A stretch of 64,000 bases of DNA, taken from Malania oleifera (lineage: Eukaryota > Streptophyta > Magnoliopsida > Santalales > Ximeniaceae). Under the pieces are notes generated by a model. It was given only the letters and a program-made list of their open reading frames with translations, was not told the origin of the DNA and did not search any database. Positions 45,450 to 57,384 of this stretch are shown here, piece by piece. The position numbers and the translations under genes were made by a program. Positions within the stretch are counted from its first letter, which is position 1; each line of letters begins with the position of its first letter. The stretch lies in the NCBI RefSeq assembly GCF_029873635.1, contig NC_080419.1, positions 80,212,931 through 80,276,930 of the forward strand, given 5' to 3'.

Positions 45450-46056
45450 GAAGAAGGACATGGAGATAATGAATCAAAAAAATATCTAATTGAAGAAGAA
45501 ATTGGTGATAAGAAAGGAGCTCAAAATATTTTCAGTGGTAACGAAAAAGCTACTTGACCCAAAATTGGTATGCTTCTCAACTCATTTGATGATCTTTAGT
45601 AGTATTATAAGCAATATGGGTAGTAAGAAGGAATTGGAATAACTTAGCTCTCAAAGTCTTACTCTTTTGATGGCAAAAACACATGAATGACCATAACATG
45701 CTCTCAGGCAAGAAAAAGGAATCTATTAAAAGAAATCTCCTTAAGCCTAACCCTACAACAAAAATTGGGTGTAAAGATCATATTGTCTCAAGGTTGAATG
45801 GGATGTGCAAAGTAAACTCAATTTGCTTGAACAAAATCACGTGTTGAGCCCTAGCAAATGTTGCCTCTGGTGCAATAGGGAATTAAATGCACCCACTCAA
45901 AGGAAGTTAGAAATAAATAACCAAGTTGGAATTATTATGATTCGTAACTTCAATTCCATGGTAACATAATTCGGTGGTTATGAGAATACCCCTTTTACAG
46001 AGAGATTGTCACAATCATATTGGAAAGCAAGGTGTTCATGCCTCGGAATTGGATAT
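45450..46056. other. intergenic stretch, nothing recognised
   Basis: AT-rich with stop-dense frames. I find no gene or element signature. Confidence 0.5.
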
Positions 46057-46716
46057 GGACACTGTTAAATGGAGAAATAGCTAGAACAGAATGAGCCCTA
46101 GCCTTATTCGATTCGAGCCAGCACGAAACCCTTCTTTTTCGACCCTTTGAAGACCTCCGACCCGTTGCGAGTTTGTCTTCAATCCTTTGAACCAGCAGGA
46201 GCTTCATGAGTTCGTCTACCACACTTCGAACCAGCAGGACTCCTTCGCGATTTTGTTAGGAGCTTCGTGAGTTTGTCGTTGATCCTTCGAACTAGTAGTC
46301 GCAAGTTCATTTTCGATCCTTCGAGCCTACAGGAGCCCTTCGCGAGTTCGTCAGGAGCTTTGTGAGTTCATTGTGGACATTTTGAACTAGTAGAAGCTCT
46401 TTGTGAGCTCGTCTTCTAGCCTTTGTGAGTTCATCTGCTTCATCTGCTTCGAAGTTCGAACTAGTAAGTCATCTTCTTCTTCTTCTTTTGCAGTTTTCTT
46501 CTTCTTCATCTTCCATTTTTCTTTTGATTCTTATTTTTTAGTTCTTTTTTGCTACCTGCTGCTTCTTCTTCTAATATTACATGTAATTAATTATGTAGTT
46601 TCATTTAATGCAAGTTTATAACTAATATATAACATTTTTTTCCTGAATTTAGCTACTTTTTTTATTATGCAGGATCTTTCATTTAATGTAGTATATTAAT
46701 GAAACTATACTTTTTT
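46057..46716. mobile_element. truncated copy of the 25272-26395 hAT-like element
   Basis: gacactgttaaatggagaaa at 46058 matches 25430. The similarity continues through the minisatellite (46120-46470), a shortened (CTT)n tract, tgctgcttcttcttctaat, and the aatgaaactatac block matching 26112. Both outer ends with the inverted repeats are missing. It abuts the broken end of the minus copia element. Confidence 0.75.
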
Positions 46717-46838
46717 CATATCTACTGGTTTTCCTTTTTCATCCATATCAAGACTTATGGATGTACTCATTGGGGTTCTTATAGGCTTGCTACCTTCCAT
46801 ATCAAACGATTGATTTATAAAGGTTCCATTTTACATAC

Positions 46839-47378
46839 TCATTTTTTAAATTTATCTTGCATACACTTTGAAAAATCCTTACATAGATCTTCTTTTGTAG
46901 CACCAAATATGATATCATCCACATAGATTTGAATGATAAGCATATCTTCATTTTTAGATTTTATAAACAATATGTTCTCCACCTTTCCTCTAAAAAATCC
47001 ATTTTCCAATAGATTAGGGTTATGAATATCATCAAAACCTGGAGGTTGTGCCACATAGACTTCTTCATTTATGAATCCATTTAAGAATGCACTATTCACA
47101 TCCATTTGATAGAGTTTAAATTCTTTTTGTGATGCATAGACTAATAACATTCTTATGGCTTCCACTCTAGCTACGGGAGCAAAGGTCTCATCATAGTCTA
47201 TTCCTTCTTCTTGATTATATCCTTGAGCTACAAGTCTAACTTTGTTTCGTACTACTATACCATTTTCATCCTTTTTATTCCAAAATACCCATTTGGTTCC
47301 AATTATTGAATGATCATCGGGTCTAAGAACTAATGTCCATATTTTATTTCTTTCAAATTGATTTAATTCTTCTTGCAT
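46839..47378 (-). pseudogene. copia reverse transcriptase, deleted
   Basis: The frame has WTLVLRPDDHSIIGTKWVF, then VRLVAQGYNQEEGIDYDETF, FKLYQMDVNSAFLNGF and the catalytic IIQIYVDDIIFG. Between GFDDIHNPN and LLENGFFRGK about 25 residues are missing in frame (the usual KALYGLKQAPRAWY region). The frame stops after MQDKFKK, so the thumb and RNase H are lost. Confidence 0.88.
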
Positions 47379-47718
47379 AGCTACTATCCAAGAATCATCA
47401 CTTAAGGCTTCTTCAATATTCTTGGGTTCTTCTTGAGATAGAAATGCGTAATGATTGCATAAGTTTTTTAATGAGGATCTAGTGGATGCACCACCTTGAA
47501 GGTTCTCCTATGATTTGATCTTTTGGATGATTTCATACAAATTTCCATTCTTTAGGAAGTTCATATTTTTCAGTAGGATCATCATTTGAAGTTAATTCAT
47601 TTTTCTCATCTTTTACTTCTATAATTTCTAAGTCTTCTAGTTTTTGTATTGCTTTAGCTTCCTTAATATCAATTGTTTTAGTAAATGAATTTGCTTCATC
47701 AAAGGCTACATGAATTGA

Positions 47719-48632
47719 TTATATGATTGTGAGTGTTCTTTTACTATAGATTCTAAATGCTTTACTGTTTAACGCATACCCTAGGAAGATTCCTTCATCT
47801 GATTTTGCATCAAATTTTCCTAAGTCATCTTTACCATTCAGTACAAAACACTTGCATCCAAATACATGAAAATAAGATATGTTAGACCTTCTTCCTTTCC
47901 ATAGTTCATAGGGAGTCTTATCTAGGATTGATCTTATGGAAACCCTATTCATCACATAGCATGTGATATTTACCACTTCAGCCCGAAAATACGTAGGTAA
48001 CTTATGCTCATTAAGCATATGGTCCTAGCCATTTCTTGAAGAGATTTATTCTTTCTTTCAACAACTCCATTTTGTTGTGGAGTTTGAGGTGCTGAAAATT
48101 TATGTTTTATTCTATGTTCATTACAGAATTTATTAACTTCTTTATTGTTAAATTCTCTTCCTTGATCACTCCTAATATTTAAAACTTCATACCTTTTTTC
48201 ATTTTGGAGTCTCTTGCACAAGTTTATTAACATATTACAAGTTTCATCTTTGGAGGCTAAGAAAAGTACCCAGGCAAACCTAGAGTAGTCATCAACAATG
48301 ACGAAAGTATATTACTTTCCTCCTATACTTTGTGTTCTAGTAGGGTCAAATAAATCTAAGTGGATAAGCTCTAAGGGTCTGTTAGTGGAAATAAGTTTCT
48401 TCTTTTTAAAACTAGTCTTAGTTTGCTTTCGTAGCTGATAGACATCACATATTTTGTCCTTTACAAACTTAGTGCTGGGTAGTCCTTTAACTAAGTTCTT
48501 TTTAGCTGATTTAGATAACAAATCCATACTAGTGTGTCCTAGTCTTCTATGCCACCACCAACTTGCTTCATTCATGGCTGTTAAACATGTGATTTCTTGA
48601 GGTATTATTTTTTCAAAGTTTATACAATACAC
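47719..48632 (-). pseudogene. copia GAG-pre-integrase and integrase
   Basis: The pre-integrase zinc-finger region has WWWHRRLGHTSMDLLSKSAK near 48550, the HLDLFDP context of the first catalytic Asp near 48350, NIRSDQGREFNNKEVNKFC near 48170, and TPQQNGVVERKNKSL with the catalytic Glu near 48060. Frame changes near 48300 and 48000 break it. The C-terminal GKD motif region (FHVFGCKCFVLN, FLGYALNSKAFRIY) lies at 47760-47890. Confidence 0.88.
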
Positions 48633-49265
48633 ATTATCAACCCTATTAGCAGTGAATAAAACATCATGCTTTTCTGAATTTTCAACTATGCATTTGTCTT
48701 GTTCAAAGATTATGTCAAACCTTTTATGACTTAATTGACTTATACTTAGAAGATTATGTTTTAGCCCATCTACTAATAAAACACAATCAATGGTTAATGA
48801 GGATTTTTTACCTACTTTTTCAATACCGATAATTTTACTTTTTGCATTGTCGCCAAAGGTGACATATCTACCATCTTTTTACATTAGTGTGGTAAATTTT
48901 GATTTTTCTCCGGTCATGTGTCTTGAATACCCACTGTCCAAGTACCACTTGCCTTTTGATGAAATGGTCCTAAAGCACACCCACAAGAAGGGTTCAAGGT
49001 GTTACTTTTGGTACCCAAACCTTTCTAGGTCTTTTTATTTCATATTTATTTTCAGCTTTGACTTTCCACACTTTCTTAACTCTAACATTTTTCCTTTTGA
49101 ATGGACATTCAAACTTTATATGTCCCTTTTTCTTATACAAGAAGCAAGTAGTATGTTCATAGGCATTTGTGGAAGATGTGCTGGCAAAATATTTTGGTCC
49201 CTTCACGAAGTATCCCATATAGAGATTCTTTTTCTTTTTTTTTCTTTTTGTTTTCAACTCCATTG
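48633..49265 (-). pseudogene. copia protease and second zinc-finger-like spacer
   Basis: The minus-strand text has WYLDSGYSRHMTGEKSKF near 48905-48955, the copia protease site with DSG intact, followed by VTFGDNAKSKI and LSISQLSHKRFDII downstream. Upstream (49110-49165) is TTCFLYKKKGHIKFECPFKR, a degenerate second zinc knuckle often found in SIRE-like elements. A stop near 48884 breaks the frame. Confidence 0.75.
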
Positions 49266-49793
49266 TATCTAATTCCTTCTTTAGCTAAGGACATTCTTTG
49301 AGTTCCAATCAACCTTTCAAAGTTTTCCTTTCCTTTTGTGAAATTGTAGATGATTTTATCTTTATCCTCAATTTTACTTTTAAGGTTACTTATTTCTAAA
49401 TCCTTCTTGCTTTCACCATTTATTTGCAGCTTTACAAATCTTGAGACATCTTGTTTATTTTATTTATGAGATCATCAATGTGAGAGTCTTTTTATTTTTC
49501 AGCTAATATTGACGTCTCTAGTTGATTCTTGAGTATTTCATTTTGATCTTTGAAAGCTAAGTTTCTTTTGGTTACTCTTATGAACCTTTTATGCAAAGTA
49601 AATAGTTCAACTTGAATTTCTCTATATAAAGGCATAAAGGCATACTTTTACATGAGTCACTACAAGATTCATCACTAGATTCTTCATATGAGTTAGTGTA
49701 GGTATTTACCTCAGCATCTTTAGCCATAAAGCAGAGGTTTGCCACTTCTTGATCACTTGATTCGTTTTCCGATTCACTTGAGCTTGTGTCATC

Positions 49794-50570
49794 TCACGTA
49801 GTAGCTTTCATTGCCTTATTTTTCTTTTTCTTGTCTTTCTTGAGCTGTAGACAATCAAGTTTAATATGCCCAACCTTTTTGCAATTGTAACATGTAGGAG
49901 GTTCATTCGTAGTTTTCCTTTTACTTGTTTCTCCTTTATCACCTTTTGAGCCTCTGAATTTTCTGGTAAATTTCTTATTTTTCTTGAAGAATTTTCCAAG
50001 TCTCTTAGTAATCAAGGCTATATCATCATCGTCTAATTCGTTGTTTTCTTTTTCTTCACTAGATCTTTCTTTAGCAGCCTTAAGGGCTATTGATTTATTG
50101 TGTTTGTTATTTTCAGAATTTCTTTCATTTATGGTCATCTCATAAGTGAGAAGTGATCCAATCAATTCATCAGGGGAAGTATTTTTCAAGTTTCTTCCTT
50201 CTGTAATTGTAGTGGCCTTAGGTTCCCATATTGGTGGAAGTCCTCTAAGGATTTTTCGGATCATTTCATATGTGGAGTAATTTTTTCTTAAGGCATTGAG
50301 GGAGTTTATTATGTGGGTGAACCCAGTGTACATACTAGTGATGGTCTCATTAGGGTTCATCCTAAATGCTTTATACTCACTAGTGTGCATATCAATTCTA
50401 CTATCTCTTACATCAACAATCCATTCATAGGTTACTTCTAGTTTATCCCAAATTTCTTTAGCTGATTTACATCTCATAATCCTATTAAACTCATTTACAT
50501 CTAGAGCACAACATAGTGCATTTATTGCACTAGAGTTTATTTGCAGCATCTTTAAATCATTATCTGTCAT
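49794..50570 (-). CDS. copia gag (UBN2-type) with CCHC zinc knuckle
   Basis: The 258-codon frame from 50570 opens MTDNDLKMLQINSSAINALC, followed by CKSAKEIWDKLEVTYE, which is typical of the UBN2 gag family. Later it has YEMIRKILRGLPPIWEPKAT, a Lys/Glu-rich stretch and the zinc knuckle CYNCKKVGHIKLDC at about 49850-49890. The frame is open but probably lacks its true N-terminus, which would lie upstream toward the primer site. It is part of a dead element. Confidence 0.8.
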   Translation of the reverse strand: MTDNDLKMLQINSSAINALCCALDVNEFNRIMRCKSAKEIWDKLEVTYEWIVDVRDSRIDMHTSEYKAFRMNPNETITSMYTGFTHIINSLNALRKNYSTYEMIRKILRGLPPIWEPKATTITEGRNLKNTSPDELIGSLLTYEMTINERNSENNKHNKSIALKAAKERSSEEKENNELDDDDIALITKRLGKFFKKNKKFTRKFRGSKGDKGETSKRKTTNEPPTCYNCKKVGHIKLDCLQLKKDKKKKNKAMKATT

Positions 50571-50825
50571 CTCTTTTTCTTCTTTTGGTATTTCTTTATT
50601 GTCTACGGTTTTGGTAGGGACAAGGTCACCATGTGTGACAACTTTCCAAGCTTTCTAATCCATGATTTGTAGGTATATCCTTATTCGTTGTTTCCAAAAG
50701 GTGTAGTTAACACCGCAGAAGATGGGTGGTCTAGAAGATGATTGACCCTCAGCAAAAGGAGATACACCTAGGTGTGCCATAGGGATCTTTGTGTAGCTTC
50801 TAGTTTAAGATTTACTACATCCCCT

Positions 50826-50837
50826 CTCTGATACCAA
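50826..50837 (-). other. copia primer binding site (initiator Met tRNA)
   Basis: On the minus strand ttggtatcagag follows one base after the LTR end at 50839. Confidence 0.85.
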
Positions 50838-50838
50838 T

Positions 50839-52669
50839 TGAAAAGTAAGGTGAACTCCCAAGAGGGGGAGGGGGTGAATTGGAATTTTAAAAATTATTTA
50901 GAATAATATAACCCTTTTTTAAATCTTAAGTTGATTTCAATCACACTTTTACAATCAACAACTCAACTCTTTATCAACCACCTAATTTAATCAATAATTA
51001 TTGTAATATAAAGATGATGTTACCAATTCAATTTTCAATACTTCAATGACTAACAATTTTAGATCAAATTTTCTTTTCAACAATGAAAAAGGATAATTTC
51101 AATGAATAGTTGCAAATAACCAATTTGAAGTTTCTTATAAAATGCAATATCTAAATCAGTTGTATATTCAACAATTTCAGCTTACAAGGTTTCAACAGAA
51201 AATTTAATCCAATCAAACTCCTTGATTCAAATCAGTGTTCAATAATATCCAACCTTTTATAAAATATTAAAAACATCCACGCAGTTAATATGTTTGCAGA
51301 AATTTAAAGAGATCTAGAGAAGAGAAGAGGAACAGTGAATTTTTTACAAGGTTTGGCCAGCAGCCTACGTCCTTGCCTCAAGCAACCTCTGTGAGGATTT
51401 TCCTTTCCAACTTTATTACAAGCAAAGTTACAGCCTCTCCGTATCAGGTGGATATCCCTCTCTAACAAGAATACCCCTTCTTGTTAGCCAATGATTCAAC
51501 AACCCTAAATCGTCAAACAAAATAACAAGAGAAACAAGAGACAATCTTATGTACAAGAAGAACTCTTAACAAGAGTAGATTAGTACAGTTGAATATACTT
51601 CAATCAAAATCAATATAAAAAGATGAAGCTTAAGTAAATATCACCGGGGTTCTTTCTTAGATTGAAATACTCAATAAAAGAGCTAAGAACCGTGAAACTT
51701 TATCAGCAAAATCACAGCAAGTACTTTAGTAAAAGTATTAGCAAGATAGCTTTGAAGAGTAGAAAGAATTTAACTTGATTGTTGCTTTTAGGTGTGATTA
51801 ATTTTTAGGTTTAACATGTATTTATAGATAGAAAAACTTAATTTTCGTATTCCCCAAGTTACTTGGAGTGTTTCCTAAGTTTTCAAAAAGTTTAGGGGCC
51901 AAGTAATCAGTTTTAGAAATTTTCCCTCGTTGTTTTAAATTTGAAAAACCGAAGGTCATACAACTGTGATTTACAGGGCCAACCGCTTGATCCTTTATAA
52001 TTTAGCGAAATTTCAAACAAAAAAAGGGGTCAGTTGCCTATGCCTATGAGGTCAATCGCTTGATGCTATTCTGTCTACTCAATTCATTCGGTATAAAAAT
52101 ATCAGTCAACTGATCAAACATGGTCAGTTGCCTAAAGTTACAACTTTCCAAAAACTTTGTTTTTCATCACTTTAAAGGTGTCAGTCAACTGATCTAACAA
52201 GGTCAGTCTCCTAAACTAACAACTTTACAAAGACTTTGTTTTTCAATACTTTAAGCCTTTAATTTTGGAAAACTTAAATGAAACTTAATTAAAAACATTT
52301 TTTGAGTTTTTCAAAAACTAGTCTCTAAGTTAATAATGATTCCTAAAAGCTTCAACCATTTATATTGACATTTATGAAGTACTTATATAAGACTTCTTAA
52401 AACTTATACATTCTAAGCATTAAGTCTTCAGGCTTTTGCTTCCATTCTTTGAGTCTATCTTGACTTCTTTCTTCAATACACTTTTAGCTTTATCAGATCT
52501 TTTATATATCTTTGCGTCCAAGCTTTTAATAAGCTTCATCAAGTACTTGAGATCTTGAACCTTTATCAGAAACACTTGAATCCTAAAGCATCATCACTTA
52601 ACCAAATATATTAAGTTCCCTTGATTCGTTATCATCAAAACAAGATTCGTTAGCCTTGTTAGGCCAATA
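50839..52669 (-). mobile_element. 5' LTR of minus copia element
   Basis: On the minus strand it ends ttcaccttacttttca before the primer site. Near its start it reads ttggcctaacaagg, then cttgttttgatgataacg. The interior has repeated gtcag-t/t-gcct and gtcaactgatc words at 52025-52205. The outer end is approximate because the expected terminal dinucleotide has mutated. Confidence 0.75.
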
Positions 52670-52708
52670 GGCGATCTAAAAATTGAGATGAGGAGGACAT
52701 GCGAAGAG

Positions 52709-52713
52709 ATATT
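52709..52713. repeat. 5-bp target duplication, left copy
   Basis: atatt, identical to 54476-54480, flanks the solo LTR. Confidence 0.85.
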
Positions 52714-54475
52714 TGTTGGCCTAACTAGACTTAATCTTGTTTTGATAATGACAAACTAAGGAATCTAATTGTGCTATCAAGTATACTTACAGGTATTATA
52801 ACTCACAAGCACAATGAACGATGTAAAGCCATGAAGAATACAAGTACACTGAAGAATAACTATTGAAAAAGAGCTTGGATGATGACCAAGCTTAAATACA
52901 CGAAGACTTGGATAGTATTCTATGTTTTTTGTAACATAAGTCTCATGTAAGTACTTCTCAAGTTTATGTTTGTTATGAATTTAAGCTCTTAGGATTATTT
53001 ATTGGACCTAGAGACTTGTTTAACAACTTGGAAAATATCTTTACAAAGTCCAAATATCTTTTCAAAAGGATACAAATGAGTTTTGGATTCAAAAATAAAA
53101 AAAAACATTGAATTTCAGGATGTTTGGGCGTTTGAGACTTATGCTCAGTCGACCGAATGCAATAATATGAATAATCTGGTCTGGCATCAGTGAGTTTGGG
53201 CAACCGAATTTATGGTTCAGTCGACCGAATGGCTATTGCCATTGTATAAAGTCCATACAGTGTTGGTTCGGGTGACCAATCCAAGGGTTCAAATGGCCGA
53301 ACAGGTTCAGGTGATCAACCGTTACATTTAGTCGATCGAAAAGCTACTGCATGTTTCGAAATTCATGATTTTAATTGGTTTGGGCGACCAAGTGCGCAAT
53401 ATATTTTGCGAACAATGCAATTTATTTTTTATTTTAAAATATATTGTTACCAAAACTTGGGCAAATGGTAAGATTTCAAACCTAGCTATAAAAGGCTAAC
53501 CCTAATCATGTAAGGCAACCCAATAGCAAGCAAATACATTGATTTCCACTTTGAAAACCTGCTGTGCGCCATTTCTCTTTGTTGAACATTTTTTTTTTCC
53601 TGGTTTTATCGTTCAAAGTTCTAAGATTTCAAACCCAGAAAACCTAACCAATCTCTTGAGCTTCATCGTAAATATTGTTTTGAGAGTATTAGAGTGATTT
53701 TCAAGTGTACAAATCTGCTCTTTGAGAGAGTTTTTTTCTTATACAAAATTTGTTATTGATTTGTTTGTGAACTAACGGCTTGGGTGTGAATTGTTGACAA
53801 GCAAGAGGGCTATTCTTGCTTGAAAGGCACTCTACCTACTGAAAGGAGAGGTGCTCCACCTATTAAATGAGAGAGGTGCTCCACCTACTGAATGGAGGGA
53901 TTAGTAAAAGCCTTATAGCAAGTGGCTTGAGGCAAGGATGTAGGTACATTGCTGAACGTTGTAAAAAATACCGGTGTCACTCTTTCCGTTATCTTAATTA
54001 TTTTTCTAGCATATTTATTTTGAAGAATATCTGCTGTGTATGCTGTGAATGATTTATATCAATTTGTGGATGTTGTGAATGCCATGAATGATTTGAATAA
54101 TCTTGTTAATCAAAACCTATTGAAACTACTAATATACATATTGTGATTTAGCCACTGGAAATAGTATTGTATTTGTTCATCACTTAGTCAAGTTATTATA
54201 TAAATTAATTGGTAGCCAAACAAACTATTGTTATTATTGATTTGATGCAAGCACTATTGATAGGGTGTAGTTGATCACATATCAATATATAAGTTTTTAA
54301 GTTCTCTCATATTTAGGATTGTTGTTATTGGTATAGTTTTTTGCTAAATATATTTTTCATGGTAATTAAAATATTTAGAGCATGTGTCAAATAAGTTTTA
54401 AAATTAAGTAAGCTTCCGCACAAAAAATTTAAAATACCCAATTCACCCCCTCTTGGGATTACACCTTAACTTTCA
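52714..54475 (+). mobile_element. solo copia LTR (1762 bp)
   Basis: It begins tgttggcctaactagac, then cttgttttgataatgac, and ends cttgggattacaccttaactttca. Perfect 5-bp atatt duplications flank it and no internal region follows, which is diagnostic of LTR-LTR recombination. A TATA box tataaaag is at 53487-53494. Clusters of cagtcgaccgaat and gggcgaccaa words lie at 53150-53395. It belongs to the same broad family as the LTR at 50839-52669 and points away from it. Confidence 0.9.
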
Positions 54476-54480
54476 ATATT
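54476..54480. repeat. 5-bp target duplication, right copy
   Basis: atatt, matching 52709-52713. Confidence 0.85.
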
Positions 54481-54957
54481 GTTGTAGTACGTGGCTCATA
54501 TTTTGAGTGGAACACATGTACAAAGAAAGCATGGTGAAGAAAAATAGAGAAGCTAGTTTGCAAAAGAAACTATCAACGGTTTGCAGAGCTACATCGACGG
54601 TGTTAGTCTTAGGAAGAAATTGTCGACGGTTTGGCAGAAACCATCAACGGTTTTGCTCGATGCTGTTTTTGAATTTTGAGTTGGGAAGTTCAAAAGGTTG
54701 GGGATTCAGAGGGAAAACCTCCAGGGGTTGATGTGGGTTAGCAGATGTACAATGTTGTAACCCTTGTGTGACAAGGTAGTGAAAATTATAGCCGCTTGCT
54801 CCCGTGACGTAGACACATTGTCGAACCATGTTAATCCTTTTTATCATTGTTTTATTGCTTTCATTATAATTTGTGTGATTGTGTTTCTGTATTTTTCATT
54901 GTTAGTTGCTGCATTGCACTATCGATTTTCGCACGCCGTGCATTTATTTGCACAACA
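54481..54957 (+). mobile_element. 5' LTR remainder of the plus copia element
   Basis: The text between the solo LTR and the primer site ends ttatttgcacaaca at 54957. It includes repeated ca-a/c-cggttt words (54568, 54593, 54632, 54645). Bases 52670-52708, left of the solo LTR, are probably its displaced beginning, since removing the solo LTR joins them. Confidence 0.6.
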
Positions 54958-54959
54958 AA

Positions 54960-54972
54960 TTGGAATCAAAGC
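54960..54972 (+). other. degenerate copia primer binding site
   Basis: ttggaatcaaagc corresponds to ttggtatcagagc with two changes, two bases after the LTR end. Confidence 0.7.
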
Positions 54973-54983
54973 AATTGGTTTCA

Positions 54984-55307
54984 ATGGTTGAGATTTCTTC
55001 TACAAAATTTGACATTGTCAAGTTTGACGAATAGGGAAATTTTAGACTATGACAGAGGATGGTTAAGGATTTGTTAGTGCAACAAGGTATGGTGAAGGTG
55101 TTGTACGGAAGGCTACCGGAAGACATGGACAAAACAAGTTGGAAGGAATTGGAAGCGAAGATTGTGGCGACTATCATGCTTTGTCTGGAAGATGATGTGA
55201 CGTATCATGTCATGGATGAGGAATCATCGACGATAGTTTGGCAAAAACTAGAAAGTCGGTATATGTCTAAGTCATTGACAAAAAACTTATATCTTAAGCA
55301 GAAACTG
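54984..55307 (+). pseudogene. copia gag, 5' part, cut by LTR insertion
   Basis: From the ATG at 54984: MVEISSTKFDIVKFDE, a TAG at 55032, then MVKDLLVQQGMVKVLYGRLP, WKELEAKIVATIMLCLEDDV and WQKLESRYMSKSLTKNLYL. This is the usual gag of Tork-like copia elements. It ends at the solo LTR insertion at 55308 and resumes at 57385. Confidence 0.88.
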
Positions 55308-57384
55308 TGTTGGAATTGGTGTATTCCCAAGAGGGGGGATGAATTGGGTATTAAAAATTATTTCTTCTAGGTTCATTGTCCAACAGTAGTATAACACAAC
55401 CTAGGGTATGTCTATGCAATCCCAAATGCGCAGATAAAAATAACAAAAATTAAATCATGCGCAACATTCACAGTCTATTGAAAATAACATACATGTGCAA
55501 AAAATAAATTGCAAAAATATAAAGTGCACACACAATATGTTATCGGGGTTCGGCCAACTGTACCTATGTCCCCGCCTCAGCTCGCAAGCTTGAGAATTAC
55601 CAGTAATGCTCACTTAACAGGTGGAGAGGCATTGATTACAACCAGGTTAAATTTCCAGGACTAACCTTAACCTTTTACACACTCTCCTTACGGGGCGGAG
55701 AAAGCCCTAACAACTGATCCTTGTAGGCTAGATCAACAACCCTTCAGGCCACACCTGGAATACAATAGTGAATAAAGTACAAATTTCGTGTACAATACAA
55801 GTGCTTCTCTAATAAGAAGATTTGTACCAATACGCACAATATAATCAATGCACTTCAAAATGATGAGATTTATAAGCTCAGTGAAGATATATAAATCTAC
55901 AACTCTCAAGATAATGTCAATAGGCAATCAAAGTGTGAGTGTGTTAGCAAGCTTTCTTTGAAACAATATATATAAATATATCAAACACAAATAATGTTTT
56001 AAAGATTTCAAGAGTATGGTCAAATATCTCAAAAATTGATTTCCAAATTTTAAGCACAAAAGATTTTTTGGAACACAAGCTTGTCAAAAATATTTGCTTC
56101 AAAAAAACTAGACAAGATCAAGACTGACAAGCTAATAAAATTTTTCCCACAAAATGAATTTATGAATTAAATCTATGGGGAAAAACTTTTGTGCTTAACT
56201 CTCAATAAAATCAACAAGCAATCATACCAATGAGAGTATAAGCTTGTATAGGGGATGTAGGTAATCTCAGGATACTCTCACTCAATAAGATTTTGCAAAG
56301 AAATGAGCAAAAGAGGAGTATTTTTGGCTTGTATGTGAAAGAAAAGCAATGGAAATTTCAGAGAGATTTTCTTAATCAAAGCTATAATTGATTCTTAATC
56401 TTTGCAAATGAACACATATATATAGCTTCACCCAAAAAAATAACCGTTGGGACATAAGGGTCATTATTGAAAATATTTTAAACCAATTTAACCTTAATAA
56501 CCCCGTGTTACTGTAGTTAAAAATATGGCAACTCGAGAGTTTCAATCGCCCGACCCATAGGGTAGGTTGCCCGAATAAAAACATGAAAAAGTCGTTTTTC
56601 CAGTTCGAGTAGTTGAGTCTAAGGCGATTTTCCAAATTGCTCAAGGTTCAGCTGCTCGATTCAAGGTTTGGTCTTCCAAACTTCAGAGTTCGGTGTCCCG
56701 AGGTATATTTGAACGTGAAGTTCGGGCACCCAGGTAAGGTGAAAAAAGCAGCTTTCATAGTTCGGTCGACCGTGAACGTTTAGTTCAATTTGGTTTGGTC
56801 GCTTGACCCAAGTCAACCTTTTTGAATTGTCAACCATTTGGTTGACCGAGGTGTTTTTAATGCACAAGGTTCGGTTGCTCAAAGCCCTTTCAAACTTAAT
56901 CCTAAGTCCTGTTTGAGATTAGATTTTACCCCTATTTGCCTAGATATGATTTGTAAGATAAAGGGAATTTTCCAAGTGATTGTGTAGTGACTTAGGGTTA
57001 GTCTATGGTCTAAGCTTTTTAATTAAGCCTAAAAAACCTGGTGTCGATCGACTGAAGGTCGACCAAAGTCTTGTCTAAGGTCATTTAAGCTTATAGTCCT
57101 ATCATGCATGCAATGCATTAATTATTACTGACCTTAGATTATTATAGACCCAAAATGATTAAATACAATACAATACAACTTGAAACAAATAAAAACTTCA
57201 TGCTTTGCTCCTCTGCAGTTTCATGGAATGCATCGAATAGTATGTGTATTTAAGTACTTTTCAACTTCCATTTCTCATCTATCATCTGTACTTAGAAAAA
57301 TAAACCTGTTCAGACACTTAACACACATATGAGATACTGTGATTTGTCATAATCAAAATAGGGATCGAACTTAAAAAGTCAATA
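55308..57384 (-). mobile_element. reverse-oriented solo LTR inside copia gag
   Basis: It starts tgttggaattggtgtattcc and ends near aaaaagtcaata. The 5-bp aactg (55303-55307) recurs at 57385-57389 and the gag frame continues on both sides. On the minus strand it has the ttttgattatgacaaat motif just inside its start. ttcgggcacccagg, ggtcgaccg and similar words are concentrated at 56540-56880. The right terminus is uncertain by a few bases. Confidence 0.85.

Larger units (their letters stand above)
46717..52669 (-). mobile_element. minus-strand Ty1/copia element (SIRE-like), 3' part missing
   Basis: Reading from right to left: LTR (50839-52669), primer site, gag with zinc knuckle, protease, integrase, RT. 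Integrase before RT is the copia order. RNase H and the 3' LTR are absent, since the element ends inside RT at about 46840 next to an hAT-like fragment. The gag and pol frames are partly open but contain stops and deletions. Confidence 0.85.

Noticed and set aside
48790..49272. 160-codon plus-strand frame
   Set aside because: It is antisense to the copia protease and spacer region, which carries the WYLDSG site on the minus strand.
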